Positions 43,354 to 51,788 of a stretch of DNA of 64,000 nt are shown here, piece after piece; positions within the stretch are counted from its first letter, which is position 1; each line of letters starts with the position of its first letter. Origin of the DNA: Streptomyces collinus (GTDB lineage Bacteria; Actinomycetota; Actinomycetes; Streptomycetales; Streptomycetaceae); contig NZ_CP133771.1 of assembly GCF_031348265.1 (NCBI RefSeq), forward strand, positions 5,766,001 to 5,830,000, read 5' to 3'. The notes beneath the pieces are model-generated. The model did no database searches and was not told the DNA's origin. It saw only the letters and a list, made by a program, of their open reading frames with translations. The position numbers were made by a program, and so were the translations under genes.

Positions 43354-44472
43354 TCACAGCCATCCGTTCCGCTTCAGCGTGCGGTGGATGCCGAGACAGA
43401 TGACCACCGTGATGCCCATGATCACCGGGTAGCCGTACCTCCAGTGCAGCTCCGGCATGTGGTCGAAGTTCATGCCGTACACGCCGCACACCATCGTGGG
43501 CACGGCGATGATCGCGGCCCAGGAGGTGATCTTCCGCATGTCCTCGTTCTGGGCGACGGACGCCTGCGCGAGGTTGGCCTGGAGGATGGAGTTGAGCAGT
43601 TCGTCGAAGCCGATGACCTGCTCCTGGACCCGGGCCAGGTGGTCGGCGACGTCCCGGAAGTACTTCTGGATGTCGGGGTCGATCAGCCGCATCGGCCGCT
43701 CGCTCAGCAGCTGCATCGGCCGCAGCAGCGGCGACACGGCCCGCTTGAACTCCAGTACCTCGCGCTTGAGTTGGTAGATCCGCCCGGCGTCCGAACCGCG
43801 CGGCGAGCCCTTGCGCCCCGGGGAGAACACCTCGGTCTCCACCTCGTCGATGTCGTCCTGCACCGCGTCGGCGACGGCGATGTACCCGTCGACGACATGG
43901 TCCGCGATGGCGTGCAGCACGGCCGAGGGGCCCTTGGCGAGCAGCTCGGGGTCGTCCTGGAGGCGGTGCCTGAGGGCCCGCAGGGAGCCCTGCCCGCCGT
44001 GCCGGACGGTGATGAAGAAGTCCCGTCCGGTGAAGCACATGACCTCGCCCGACTCGACGACCTCGCTGTTGGCGTCGAGCTGGTCGTGCTCGACGTAGTG
44101 GATGGTCTTGAAGACCGTGAAGAGGGAGTCGTCGTAGCGCTCCAGCTTGGGCCGCTGGTGGGCCTGGACGGCGTCCTCCACGGCGAGCGGGTGCAGCCCG
44201 AACTCACTGGCGATACCGGAGAATTCGGCCTCCGTCGGCTCGTGCAGGCCGATCCACACGAAGCCCCCGTCGCGGCGCACCAGGCGCACCGCCTCGTGCG
44301 GGGTCAGGGCGGTCTCGGTCTCGATGCGGCGGCCGTCGCGGTAGACGGCGCAGTCGACGACGGCCGAGGCGGCCGCGGGGCTGCGGGTGGCGTCGTACGT
44401 CCCGCCGTCCTTGCGCAGCGACACACGGGACGGACGGACGACTGCTGCGCGCAGGTCGCGGATCATCGACAT
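43354..44472 (-). CDS. corA: CorA-type magnesium/cobalt transporter
   Basis: 372 aa from ATG 44472 (AAGGAG upstream). The long cytoplasmic N-terminal domain is followed by two C-terminal helices with the signature YGMNF at the end of the first, diagnostic of CorA pentameric channels, and HMPE in the loop. Leader DNA upstream is about 400 bases and contains a short ORF with a strong ribosome site. It is near the MgtE-like gene, as in M. tuberculosis. Confidence 0.95.
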   Translation of the reverse strand: MSMIRDLRAAVVRPSRVSLRKDGGTYDATRSPAAASAVVDCAVYRDGRRIETETALTPHEAVRLVRRDGGFVWIGLHEPTEAEFSGIASEFGLHPLAVEDAVQAHQRPKLERYDDSLFTVFKTIHYVEHDQLDANSEVVESGEVMCFTGRDFFITVRHGGQGSLRALRHRLQDDPELLAKGPSAVLHAIADHVVDGYIAVADAVQDDIDEVETEVFSPGRKGSPRGSDAGRIYQLKREVLEFKRAVSPLLRPMQLLSERPMRLIDPDIQKYFRDVADHLARVQEQVIGFDELLNSILQANLAQASVAQNEDMRKITSWAAIIAVPTMVCGVYGMNFDHMPELHWRYGYPVIMGITVVICLGIHRTLKRNGWL

Positions 44473-44702
44473 GGCGGGCTCCTTCGCGGGCGTGCGACGA
44501 AACGCCGGCCGACGACGGCTGGAACTACCCGGAATGGGGACGTAGGGACTGCTGATGTTTGGCACGTCCACAAAGCGGGGAGCACCGCACCGTCGCGGTG
44601 GTCGGTTTCGTCACTGATTCAGCTACTGAGGCAGATCAGGCAAAGCGAAACGAAGCGCTCTTCCGCGGTGAAACGAGAGGTGGCAGCCAGAGACAGAAGC
44701 AG

Positions 44703-44756
44703 CTACATCGGCGGCGCGAAGAGCGTGGTGCTACTGCACGGTCGACTTCGATCCAT
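44703..44756 (-). CDS. Candidate 17-aa leader peptide upstream of corA
   Basis: ATG-started ORF reading MDRSRPCSSTTLFAPPM with stop TAG, preceded by GGAGGAGG at 10-base spacing, the strongest Shine-Dalgarno in the region. It lies about 230 bases before the corA start, inside the presumed corA leader. A Pro-Pro pair stands next to its end. Proline-containing leader peptides are known to regulate Mg2+ transporters (mgtL of Salmonella); an analogous role is inferred only. Confidence 0.45.
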   Translation of the reverse strand: MDRSRPCSSTTLFAPPM

Positions 44757-44911
44757 TGCAGCCCCACCTCCTCCGGCCGGTCCCTCGTAAGGGAGTTCCT
44801 TCGGCGTCGGGGCTTGATCGCGACGCTTCTGCGTGCTGCCCCGAACCACCGGGCAAGAGTAGCAGCCGACACAACTGTCAAGGTGCTGCTTTGCCCGCTA
44901 CTGGCGAGTTC

Positions 44912-44917
44912 TATGCT
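44912..44917 (+). promoter_or_regulatory. -10 box of a probable leaderless SUFU transcript
   Basis: TATGCT, 6 bases before ATG 44924; no ribosome site. Confidence 0.5.
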
Positions 44918-44923
44918 CGCCGC

Positions 44924-45508
44924 ATGGCAGATGTTCTTCCTCTGGTCGAGGCCCGGTTGCGCAGCGCGCTGGGCGAACCGGACGCGCGCGCGGCGGTCAC
45001 CTTCCTGGGCACGGACCGCATCGAGGTGCTCCGCTTCCAGGAGGCCGGCATCGTCCGCTACGCCTCGCTCGGCATGTCCGCGCACCCCATGACGGACCCC
45101 ACCGTGGTGGTCGCCGACCCGGTCAAGGGTCCGCGCGCCGAGCTGGTCCTCTCCGTCCGTGCCGGGCTCGCCGAGACCGACAAGGTGCTCCGGCCGCTCG
45201 CCGTACTCGCCGCGTCTCCGCAGGTGGAGGGGTTGGTCGTGGCTCCCGGCGCGTCCCTCGACGTCGGTGAGCCGCTGTGGCCCGGCGCCCCGTTCACGTC
45301 CGTCCTGGTCGCGGAGCCGGGCGGTCTGGTGGAGGACCTGGAGCTCGACGAACCACTCGACCCCGTGCGGTTCCTGCCGCTGCTGCCGATGACCCCGAAC
45401 GAGGCCGCCTGGAAGCGCGTGCACGGCGCGCAGGCGCTTCAGGAGAAGTGGCTCAACTCGGGGACGGACCTCCGGGATCCGTCCCGGAAGTCCGTCCCGC
45501 TGGAGTGA
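44924..45508 (+). CDS. Suppressor-of-fused (SUFU) domain protein
   Basis: 194 aa starting MADVLPLVEARLRSALGEPDAR. It matches bacterial SUFU-domain proteins: FQEAGIVRYASLGMSAHPM near residues 38-56 and FLPLLPMTPNEAAWKRVHGAQAL at the C-terminal end. Soluble; in other bacteria such proteins are immunity or adaptor proteins, and no toxin partner is visible here. Start chosen because TATGCT lies 6 bases before the ATG (leaderless). Confidence 0.85.
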   Translation: MADVLPLVEARLRSALGEPDARAAVTFLGTDRIEVLRFQEAGIVRYASLGMSAHPMTDPTVVVADPVKGPRAELVLSVRAGLAETDKVLRPLAVLAASPQVEGLVVAPGASLDVGEPLWPGAPFTSVLVAEPGGLVEDLELDEPLDPVRFLPLLPMTPNEAAWKRVHGAQALQEKWLNSGTDLRDPSRKSVPLE

Positions 45509-45538
45509 GGAAGCTCACCAACGCCGGTTTGCGAAGAG

Positions 45539-46798
45539 TCAGTTGGCGAACACGGTGACGCCGTCCTCGGTCGCCTGCTTCGGCTCCGGCTCCTCGGCGG
45601 TGGGGGCCCCTGCTCGAGCGGAGTCGAGAGCTTGGGGGAGCGTGAGGGCCTTGCGCCGTACGACGACCACGGCCGCGCCCGCGACCGCGGTGAGCGCCGC
45701 CACCACGAACGGGATGCGGACGTCGGTCCACTCCTCGATCTTCGGCGCGAAGAACGGAGCGGCCGCCGCCGCGAACCAGCGGACGAAGTTGTAGCCCGCG
45801 CTCGCCACCGGCCGGGGCGCGTCCGAGACGCCGAGGGCCAGCTCGGTGTAGACGGTGTTGTTCACGCCGATGAAGGCGCCGGACAGGATCGTGCAGACGA
45901 CGGCGGCCGTGTGCGAGCCGTAGCCGAGCACCAGCACGTCGGCCGCCAGCAGCACCAGCGAACCGCCGAGCACCTTCAGTGAACCGAACCGCTTCTGGAG
46001 CCGGGGCGCCACGATCACCGAGAAGACGGCGAGCAGCACGCCCCAGGCGAAGAACACCGCACCCGACCGGTACGGGCTCATGTTCAGCACGAACGGCGTG
46101 AAGGCCAGCACGGTGAAGAACGTGTAGTTGTAGAAGAACGCCGAGACCGCCGCGGAGGCGAGGCCGCCGTGGCCGAGAGCCTTGATCGGGTCCAGCAGCG
46201 AGGTCTTGCGGGCCGGCTTGGGCTGCTCCTTCAGGAACACCGCGATGCACAGGAAGCCGACGGCCATCAGGAACGCCGTGCCGAAGAACGGGTAGCGCCA
46301 GCTGGCGTCCCCGAGCAGGGCGCCCAGCAGCGGGCCGCAGGCCATGCCGAGGCCGAGGGCCGACTCGTACAGCAGGATCGCCGCGGCGCTGCCGCCGGCC
46401 GCCGCGCCGACGATGACCGCGAGGGCCGTCGAGACGAACAGCGCGTTGCCGAGGCCCCATCCGGCCCGGAATCCGACCAGTTCGCCGACGGATCCGGAGG
46501 TGCCCGCGAGCCCGGCGAACACCACGACGAACGCGAGGCCGAGCAGCAGGGTCCTGCGGCCGCCGATCCGGCTGGAGACGAAACCGGTCACCAGCATCGC
46601 GACGGCGGTGATGAGGAAGTACGAGGTGAAGAGCAGGGAGACCTGGCTCGCCGTGGCGTCGAGGCCCTGGGCGATGGACGGCAGGATCGGGTCGACCAGC
46701 CCGATGCCCATGAAGGCGACGACCGACGCCCCGGCGGTCGCCCATACGGACTTGGGCTGCTTCAACAGGCCGCCCGCTCCGGCGTCGAAGGGGTCCAT
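45539..46798 (-). CDS. MFS transporter
   Basis: 419 aa with about 12 predicted helices; MFS motif A-like loop FVSSRIGGRRTLLLG after helix 2. It is probably a drug or metabolite exporter. ATG 46798 has AAGGGAG upstream; an ATG 15 codons earlier lacks one. The last 34 residues are hydrophilic, and codons for TLPQALDSARAGAP are read from an inverse copy of an intergenic palindromic repeat, so the tail was probably extended by insertion. Two palindromes lie in its promoter. Confidence 0.92.
   Translation of the reverse strand: MDPFDAGAGGLLKQPKSVWATAGASVVAFMGIGLVDPILPSIAQGLDATASQVSLLFTSYFLITAVAMLVTGFVSSRIGGRRTLLLGLAFVVVFAGLAGTSGSVGELVGFRAGWGLGNALFVSTALAVIVGAAAGGSAAAILLYESALGLGMACGPLLGALLGDASWRYPFFGTAFLMAVGFLCIAVFLKEQPKPARKTSLLDPIKALGHGGLASAAVSAFFYNYTFFTVLAFTPFVLNMSPYRSGAVFFAWGVLLAVFSVIVAPRLQKRFGSLKVLGGSLVLLAADVLVLGYGSHTAAVVCTILSGAFIGVNNTVYTELALGVSDAPRPVASAGYNFVRWFAAAAAPFFAPKIEEWTDVRIPFVVAALTAVAGAAVVVVRRKALTLPQALDSARAGAPTAEEPEPKQATEDGVTVFAN
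45601..45642 (-). repeat. Dispersed Streptomyces palindromic element, copy B, inside a gene
   Basis: Inverse copy of the element at 14531-14575 (minus strand: CTCCCCCAAGCTCTCGACT, then CGCTCGAGCAGGGG). It is in frame within the 3' end of the MFS transporter gene. Confidence 0.75.
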
Positions 46799-46849
46799 TG
46801 CTTGCTCCCTTTCCCGAGACTGAGGTAGTTGGTATCTACACACACTAAG

Positions 46850-46878
46850 TTAGCGAGGCTAATTAATGCAAGATGCAT
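46850..46878. promoter_or_regulatory. Two adjacent 5-3-5 palindromes in the MFS promoter
   Basis: TTAGC-GAG-GCTAA (46850-46862) and ATGCA-AGA-TGCAT (46866-46878), both perfect, with centres 16 bp apart in an unusually AT-rich stretch. They lie 52-80 bases before the MFS start. This is a plausible operator for a MarR- or TetR-type repressor encoded elsewhere; similarity to an iron box is weak. Confidence 0.5.
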
Positions 46879-46959
46879 CTAGTACGGGCGGTGAAGGGTT
46901 CCGTCCGGATGGGTGATCGTCCTTGACGCGGCGGGGCGCGGGTAGGACCGTGGGGCCCT

Positions 46960-47601
46960 ATGAGGGGCGAACCCAGTTGCCCGAAGTGCGGTGGCCGGGT
47001 CAGGGCTCCCGGCCTCTTCTCCGACTCGTGGCAGTGCGATGTGCACGGCACCGTCCATCCGGTGCAGCCCGTGATACCGCCCAGCGTCGACGCCCTCAAC
47101 GTCGTGGTGCACCGCACCCAGGTGCCGCTGTGGATGCCGTGGCCCTTGCCGGTGGGGTGGCTGTTCACGGGGGTGGCCTGCGCGGGGGACGACCGCACGG
47201 GCGGCCGTGCGACCGCCGTCGCCTGCACGGGACCCGGCCCGCTCGGCGGGATGGGCGAGCTGATCCTGGTGGCCGAGGAGCTCGGCGTCGGACTCGGCGC
47301 GCGGTACGCCGGCATGGACGGGCCCGACCCCGGGCCGCACATGAACGTCGAGAAGCCGCCCCAGGCGAAGGTGCTGGCCGCCGGGCGCCCCACGCCGCTG
47401 TGGCATGTGGCCGGGGCGCCGGAGGACCGGGCCGTGTTCGCGGGCGAGGCGCTCGGGGTGTGGCTGTGGGCGGTGGTGTGGCCCGAGCAGTCCGGGCTGC
47501 TGATGTACGACGAGCTGGTGCTGACGGATCTGCGGGATGCCGGCGCCGAGGTCGAGCTGGTGCCGTGCGGTGCCCTGTCGCCACGCTTGCTGGGTCCCTG
47601 A
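46960..47601 (+). CDS. DUF6758 family protein with N-terminal zinc ribbon
   Basis: 213 aa. A CPKC...C-x2-H metal site (CPKCGGRV; WQCDVHG) at residues 7-30 is followed by a domain rich in Trp and Gly (VPLWMPWPLPVGWLFTGVA; GVWLWAVVWPEQSGLLMYDELVLTDLRD). It is common in Streptomyces with unknown function. No clear Shine-Dalgarno precedes the ATG. No membrane segment is certain. It lies divergent from the MFS gene. Confidence 0.8.
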   Translation: MRGEPSCPKCGGRVRAPGLFSDSWQCDVHGTVHPVQPVIPPSVDALNVVVHRTQVPLWMPWPLPVGWLFTGVACAGDDRTGGRATAVACTGPGPLGGMGELILVAEELGVGLGARYAGMDGPDPGPHMNVEKPPQAKVLAAGRPTPLWHVAGAPEDRAVFAGEALGVWLWAVVWPEQSGLLMYDELVLTDLRDAGAEVELVPCGALSPRLLGP

Positions 47602-47719
47602 GGGGTGCAGGGGGCGGGGTGTAGGGGGTGCTTGCCGGGTTCGGGTGTGACATGGGGCGTTGAAAAGCTGGTTATCCTTGAGCGGTCCTGTCGTCCCGCC
47701 CGTGTCTGGAGTCCGTGTC

Positions 47720-48580
47720 GTGCGTATCGATCTGCACACCCACTCCACCGCTTCCGACGGGACGGACTCGCCCGCCGAGCTGGTGCGGAAGGCCGCTGTC
47801 GCCGGGCTGGACGTCGTCGCGCTCACCGATCACGACACCACCCGCGGGCATGCCGAGGCGATCGCCGCGCTGCCCGAGGGCGTCACGCTGGTCACCGGTG
47901 CCGAGCTCTCCTGCCGGATCGACGGGATCAGCATGCACATGCTGGCCTACCTCTTCGACGCCGAGGAGCCGGCGCTGCTCGCCGAGCGGGAGCTGGTCCG
48001 CGACGACCGGGTGCCGCGCGCTCAGGGCATGATCGCCAAGCTTCAGGGGCTGGGCGTCCCCGTGACGTGGGAGCAGGTGGCGCGGATCGCCGGTGACGGG
48101 TCCGTCGGGCGTCCGCACGTGGCGAGCGCGCTCGTCGAGCTCGGTGTCGTACCGACCGTGAACGACGCCTTCACGCCGGACTGGCTGGCCGACGGCGGCC
48201 GGGTCTTCGTGGAGAAGCACGAGACCGACCCCTTCGAGGCGATCCGGCTGATCAAGGGCGCGGGCGGGGTCGCGGTGTTCGCGCATCCCGGCGCGAGCAA
48301 GCGGGGGCTCACGGTGCCGGAGGCCGCCATCGCCGAGATGGCCGCAGCCGGGCTGGACGGCGTCGAGGTGGACCACATGGACCACGACGCGGACACCCGT
48401 GCGCGGCTGCGAGGGCTGGCCAAGGAGCTCGGTCTCCTGGTGACCGGGTCGTCGGACTACCACGGCAGCCGGAAGACCTGCGTACTCGGGGAGTACACGA
48501 CGGATCCCGAGGTGTACGGGGAGATCACGCGGCGGGCCTTCGGGGCGTTTCCCGTGCCGGGGGCCGGCGGAACCGTCTGA
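47720..48580 (+). CDS. PHP-domain phosphoesterase
   Basis: 286 aa from GTG 47720 (TGGAG upstream). Metal-binding PHP motifs are MRIDLHTHSTASDGT with His6 and His8, LTDHDT, VFAHPGA and SDYHG. It resembles the YciV/RNase AM-like and 3',5'-nucleotide phosphatase group. Cytoplasmic; substrate probably 3',5'-bisphosphonucleotides or RNA 5' ends, by family. The upstream frame is open for 20 codons without support. Confidence 0.9.
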   Translation: MRIDLHTHSTASDGTDSPAELVRKAAVAGLDVVALTDHDTTRGHAEAIAALPEGVTLVTGAELSCRIDGISMHMLAYLFDAEEPALLAERELVRDDRVPRAQGMIAKLQGLGVPVTWEQVARIAGDGSVGRPHVASALVELGVVPTVNDAFTPDWLADGGRVFVEKHETDPFEAIRLIKGAGGVAVFAHPGASKRGLTVPEAAIAEMAAAGLDGVEVDHMDHDADTRARLRGLAKELGLLVTGSSDYHGSRKTCVLGEYTTDPEVYGEITRRAFGAFPVPGAGGTV

Positions 48581-48698
48581 GGTCTCTCTTCCGCAGGTCC
48601 GTCTCTCCCCTTCACCTTCTTCCTCTCACCCGGCGCTGCCCGCTGCGCCCAGGCGTTCCGCCTGCCCGCGGCGGCAGCCCTCTGCGCAAGGCTCACTC

Positions 48699-49304
48699 AT
48701 GTTCGACGTCGCCGTCTTCGGCTCCCTGTTCCTGACCCTCTTCGTCATCATGGATCCCCCGGGGATCACACCGATCTTCCTCGCGCTCACCGCCGGCCGC
48801 CCCGGCAAGGTGCAGAAGCGGATGGCCTTCCAGGCCGTCTGCGTCGCCGGCGGTGTGATCACCGTGTTCGGCCTCCTCGGGCACCAGATCCTGAACTACC
48901 TGCACGTGTCCGTGCCCGCGCTGATGATCGCGGGCGGGCTGCTGCTCCTGCTGATCGCGCTGGACCTGCTCACCGGCAAGACCGACGAGCCGAAGCAGAC
49001 CAAGGACGTCAACGTCGCCCTCGTACCGCTGGGCATGCCGCTGCTGGCCGGGCCCGGCGCGATCGTGTCGGTCATCCTCGCCGTGCAGAAGGCCCACGGC
49101 GTCGCCGCCCAGGCGTCGGTCTGGGCGGCGATCCTCGCCATCCACGTCGTGCTGTGGCTGGTGATGCGCTACTCGCTGGTGATCATCCGGATCATCAAGG
49201 ACGGCGGTGTGGTCCTGGTCACCCGCCTCGCCGGCATGATGCTCTCCGCGATCGCCGTGCAGCAGATCATCAACGGCGTCACGCAGGTGATCCAGGGGAG
49301 CTGA
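48699..49304 (+). CDS. MarC family membrane protein
   Basis: 201 aa with six predicted helices. The N-terminal motif LTLFVIMDPPGITPIFLALT and the mid-protein PLGMPLLAGPGAIVSVIL are diagnostic of MarC/UPF0056. Despite the name, the E. coli protein is not a drug efflux pump, and the function is unknown. AAGG precedes the ATG. It converges on the protease/hydrolase fusion gene with only 9 bases between the stop codons. Confidence 0.92.
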   Translation: MFDVAVFGSLFLTLFVIMDPPGITPIFLALTAGRPGKVQKRMAFQAVCVAGGVITVFGLLGHQILNYLHVSVPALMIAGGLLLLLIALDLLTGKTDEPKQTKDVNVALVPLGMPLLAGPGAIVSVILAVQKAHGVAAQASVWAAILAIHVVLWLVMRYSLVIIRIIKDGGVVLVTRLAGMMLSAIAVQQIINGVTQVIQGS

Positions 49305-49313
49305 CGATCCCCG

Positions 49314-51392
49314 TCAGACGCGCAGGACACCGCGGATCTCCCGGGCCGGCCCCGGGTGGCCGAGGTACTCGTCCATCTTGTGCGCGCGCTCGCGGCCGTT
49401 GGGGACGGCCAGCTGGGTGAGCTTCCCCCACCGTTCGTCCTCCAGGGGACAGCCGATGGCCACCGTGTCCGTGGGGCACCAGACGTTCACCCAGTCCCGC
49501 ACCCGGGGCGGCTGGTGCGGGCCGCGGGCGAGGAGCCGTTCGTTGACCCCGTCCAGACCGAGCGGGCTGCCCGCGGTGACCAGCAGCACGGGGTCGAGGC
49601 TCTCGGGGAGCCGGGTCAAGAGGTCCATCCCCACGACCGTGCCCAGGCTGTGCGTGACCAGCACCAGCTCGCCGCCGGCCGGCATCGTCTCCATGACGCT
49701 GTCCAGCACCGCCTGCCGCACGGCGCCGTCCCCGAGGTACAGGTCGACGTCCCGAAGGAACGTGGCGATGGTCCACTCGTCCAGGTCCGACTTGGCGGCG
49801 AGCCAGCTCAGCGGCCGGTGCAGCACACCGACCAGGCCCGCACCGAAGCCTTCCGTGGTCGCCGGACCGTTCTGGGGCATGCCGGCCCGGGCGGCCGCCT
49901 CGTAGAGCAGTCGCTCGTAGGAGCCCGTGGGCGACTGGGCGGCGAACGCCTCGGCGGCAGCGGCGGCGCTCACCTGGTCCAGGCCGATGGGCCCCGCCGT
50001 GCTCTCCCTGCCGCTCACCAGGGCGTGCAGTCTCGTGCCGTAGAACGGGAACCACACGTCCTCCGGGTCGAGCGGAGGCAGGGCGGCGAGGGTGAGCCCG
50101 CGGTTCAGGCCGGCCGTCCAGGTGCGGCGTAGCTCGTCGGGGTAGTTGTCCTGCTGGTCACGGCCGTGCAGGAAGACCAGGTGCCGGCGGCCGCCGAACG
50201 CGGTGGCGCGGGCCCGGAGCCCGGTCCTGGGCCGCTCGCCCCCGGTCGTGGGGGCCGTCGTGGCGGCTTCGGGGACCGCGGGGATCGTGACACCCGGCGC
50301 GGCTGTCGTCCCCTGCGGCTGTGCCCCGGGGGCCGGCACGGTGGTCATGGCCTGGTCCAGGCCGGTGTCCGGGCCCATCTCGGTCAGCAGGGCACGCCGA
50401 GCCGGGTCGAGGTCCAGCCCGGCCAGGTGCTTGAGGATCGAGCTGATCCGGACGCCCTCGTTGGCGACCCAGTCGATGGCGTCGTCGCCGTCGCCCTGCT
50501 GCCAGGGCCGGCCGTCCTTGCGCAGCAAGCGGCCCTGGTCGTCCTTCTTCGGCACGCCGCTATGGTGCAGCGCCACGACCTCCCACTGGTCGTTGAAGAC
50601 GGGGGAGCCGGAGTTCCCCGGTTCGGTGTCGGTCGTGTAGTGCACGAAGTCGTCGAGGCGGACCAGCACCGCGTTGTCGCGCAGCGCGATCTCCTTCAGC
50701 CGCCCCGAGGGGTGGCCGATGATGTTGACCTTCTCGCCGAGCACCAGCTTGCCGATCTGCACGCTCAGCCGGTTCCAGCCGAAGATCTCGCCCGGAGGCG
50801 GGCCGTCCAGGGTGGGCGCGACCGCCACGAGGGCGAAGTCGAGCCGCCGGTCCGCCGCGAAGAAGCTTCCGGGGTCGAGCTCCATCCGGACGACCGTGTC
50901 GGGCAGGTTGTCGGCCGTGACCTGGGCGTTGAACTCCGCGAAGCAGTGGCGCGCGAAGCTCTCGTCGGGCAGGACGTGGTGGTTGGTCATCATCAGCCGC
51001 GGCGAGACGAGGAAGCCGGTGCCGTGCGGCAGCTCGCGGCCGTCGCGCCGCAGCGTGATCCGGGCGACCGTGGCCCCGGCCCTGACCCCGCGCGGCAGGA
51101 AGCTCCAGGCCTGGAGCTCGTTGGACAGGTCGATGATCCGCTCGTTGGCGTCCGGCAGGTCCATGGCCTCGCGGTGGATGTCCGCCACCACCGCCGAGGG
51201 CGACAGACCGCCCCGGTCGAGGATCCGGTCGGCGCGCACGGCGAGGGCGTCCGGGGAGTCGGGGAACCGCACACCGGCCGCCAGCCGGCCCTCCACCCGC
51301 TCGCGCTCCGCGGCGGAATCCTGATAGCGCCGTGCGGCCTCGTCAGCGGCCTGCTCGTGCAGTTCCTGGTACGGCCGGTCCGTCACCGCCAT
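49314..51392 (-). CDS. Trypsin-like serine protease fused to an alpha/beta hydrolase
   Basis: 692 aa, no signal peptide. After a charged helical N-terminus (1-95), a trypsin-like domain shows His139 (MMTNHHV), Asp185 (RLDFALV) and Ser261 (EPGNSGSP). A Pro/Ala/Thr linker (345-395) leads to an alpha/beta hydrolase with nucleophile Ser582 in THSLGT and candidate Asp642 and His671. Two complete serine-hydrolase centres in one intracellular protein recall effector fusions of NTPase-dependent conflict systems, but no such NTPase is nearby. A 50-aa peptide gene lies 133 bases upstream on the same strand. The frame remains open upstream; ATG 51392 (AGGACGGTGGAG in front) begins the conserved region. 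Confidence 0.88.
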   Translation of the reverse strand: MAVTDRPYQELHEQAADEAARRYQDSAAERERVEGRLAAGVRFPDSPDALAVRADRILDRGGLSPSAVVADIHREAMDLPDANERIIDLSNELQAWSFLPRGVRAGATVARITLRRDGRELPHGTGFLVSPRLMMTNHHVLPDESFARHCFAEFNAQVTADNLPDTVVRMELDPGSFFAADRRLDFALVAVAPTLDGPPPGEIFGWNRLSVQIGKLVLGEKVNIIGHPSGRLKEIALRDNAVLVRLDDFVHYTTDTEPGNSGSPVFNDQWEVVALHHSGVPKKDDQGRLLRKDGRPWQQGDGDDAIDWVANEGVRISSILKHLAGLDLDPARRALLTEMGPDTGLDQAMTTVPAPGAQPQGTTAAPGVTIPAVPEAATTAPTTGGERPRTGLRARATAFGGRRHLVFLHGRDQQDNYPDELRRTWTAGLNRGLTLAALPPLDPEDVWFPFYGTRLHALVSGRESTAGPIGLDQVSAAAAAEAFAAQSPTGSYERLLYEAAARAGMPQNGPATTEGFGAGLVGVLHRPLSWLAAKSDLDEWTIATFLRDVDLYLGDGAVRQAVLDSVMETMPAGGELVLVTHSLGTVVGMDLLTRLPESLDPVLLVTAGSPLGLDGVNERLLARGPHQPPRVRDWVNVWCPTDTVAIGCPLEDERWGKLTQLAVPNGRERAHKMDEYLGHPGPAREIRGVLRV

Positions 51393-51468
51393 GCTCCACC
51401 GTCCTGTTCTGGCTCGTGCCGGTCCCCTCAGCCAGTACGCCCCCGACCATGGAGGTCCGCAACAGCGG

Positions 51469-51500
51469 AGCCCCCGCTCGGCCGATGCCGGACGGGGGCT
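51469..51500 (-). terminator. Attenuator-like hairpin between peptide and protease genes
   Basis: AGCCCCCG (51469-51476) pairs with CGGGGGCT (51493-51500). It lies between the 50-aa peptide stop and the fusion gene start and would favour more peptide than protease transcript. Confidence 0.5.
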
Positions 51501-51525
51501 GCGAAGTGTGGGAGAGCTGCGCGCG

Positions 51526-51678
51526 TTATGAGGCCGTGGTCTCGGCCGGGCGGATCCAGAGGCGCTGCCCGATGGCGGCCGCCTGCTGAACGATGCGGTT
51601 GACGGAGGCGGCGTCCACAACGGTCGAGTCCACAGCAGTGCCGTCGACGTCGTCGAGTCGCATGATTTCGAAGCGCAA
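51526..51678 (-). CDS. 50-aa companion peptide of the protease/hydrolase fusion
   Basis: TTG-started ORF with GGGAG six bases in front: MRFEIMRLDDVDGTAVDSTV, then VDAASVNRIVQQAAAIGQRL and WIRPAETTAS. No Cys, no signal peptide. The pattern suggests strand-helix-strand. I recall near-identical 50-aa proteins beside trypsin-like peptidases in other Streptomyces, which cannot be checked here. The precise role (inhibitor, propeptide, substrate or precursor peptide) is unknown. A strong promoter and leader hairpin precede it. Confidence 0.75.
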   Translation of the reverse strand: MRFEIMRLDDVDGTAVDSTVVDAASVNRIVQQAAAIGQRLWIRPAETTAS

Positions 51679-51733
51679 GGGCTTCTCCCTTCGTCTGGTC
51701 ATCCTCCTGAGGAGAACTACTCGGTGTGCGGCC

Positions 51734-51755
51734 CGCCGGGCGTCGGTGCCCGGCG
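51734..51755 (-). promoter_or_regulatory. Leader hairpin of the peptide gene
   Basis: Perfect 8-bp stem CGCCGGGC/GCCCGGCG with a 6-base loop, in the 5' leader between promoter and TTG start. Confidence 0.55.
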
Positions 51756-51758
51756 TTC

Positions 51759-51788
51759 CGTATGGGTCAACAGCGATGCACGTGTCAA
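51759..51788 (-). promoter_or_regulatory. Candidate strong promoter of the peptide-protease operon
   Basis: On the minus strand TTGACA (51783-51788) is followed after 18 bases by CATACG (51759-51764). The upstream flank (51789-51830) is AT-rich. Confidence 0.5.

Larger units (their letters stand above)
44473..44923. other. Long corA leader and divergent SUFU promoter region
   Basis: 451 bases with lower GC than its surroundings. On the minus strand: TTGACA (44876-44881) with a weak TACTCT (44856-44861, spacing 14), a short hairpin TCCCT-TACG-AGGGA near 44780-44795, then a 17-codon ORF (44703-44756). On the plus strand the TATGCT box for the SUFU gene lies at 44912-44917. No M-box riboswitch could be confirmed by eye. 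Confidence 0.5.

Noticed and set aside
44473..44760. M-box (Mg2+) riboswitch before corA
   Set aside because: Length and position are suitable, but I could not trace the conserved M-box helices; only the leader ORF and small hairpins are evident.
46850..46862. Iron box (DmdR/IdeR site)
   Set aside because: The TTAGC/GCTAA core is similar, but the 19-bp consensus is not matched and spacing is off.
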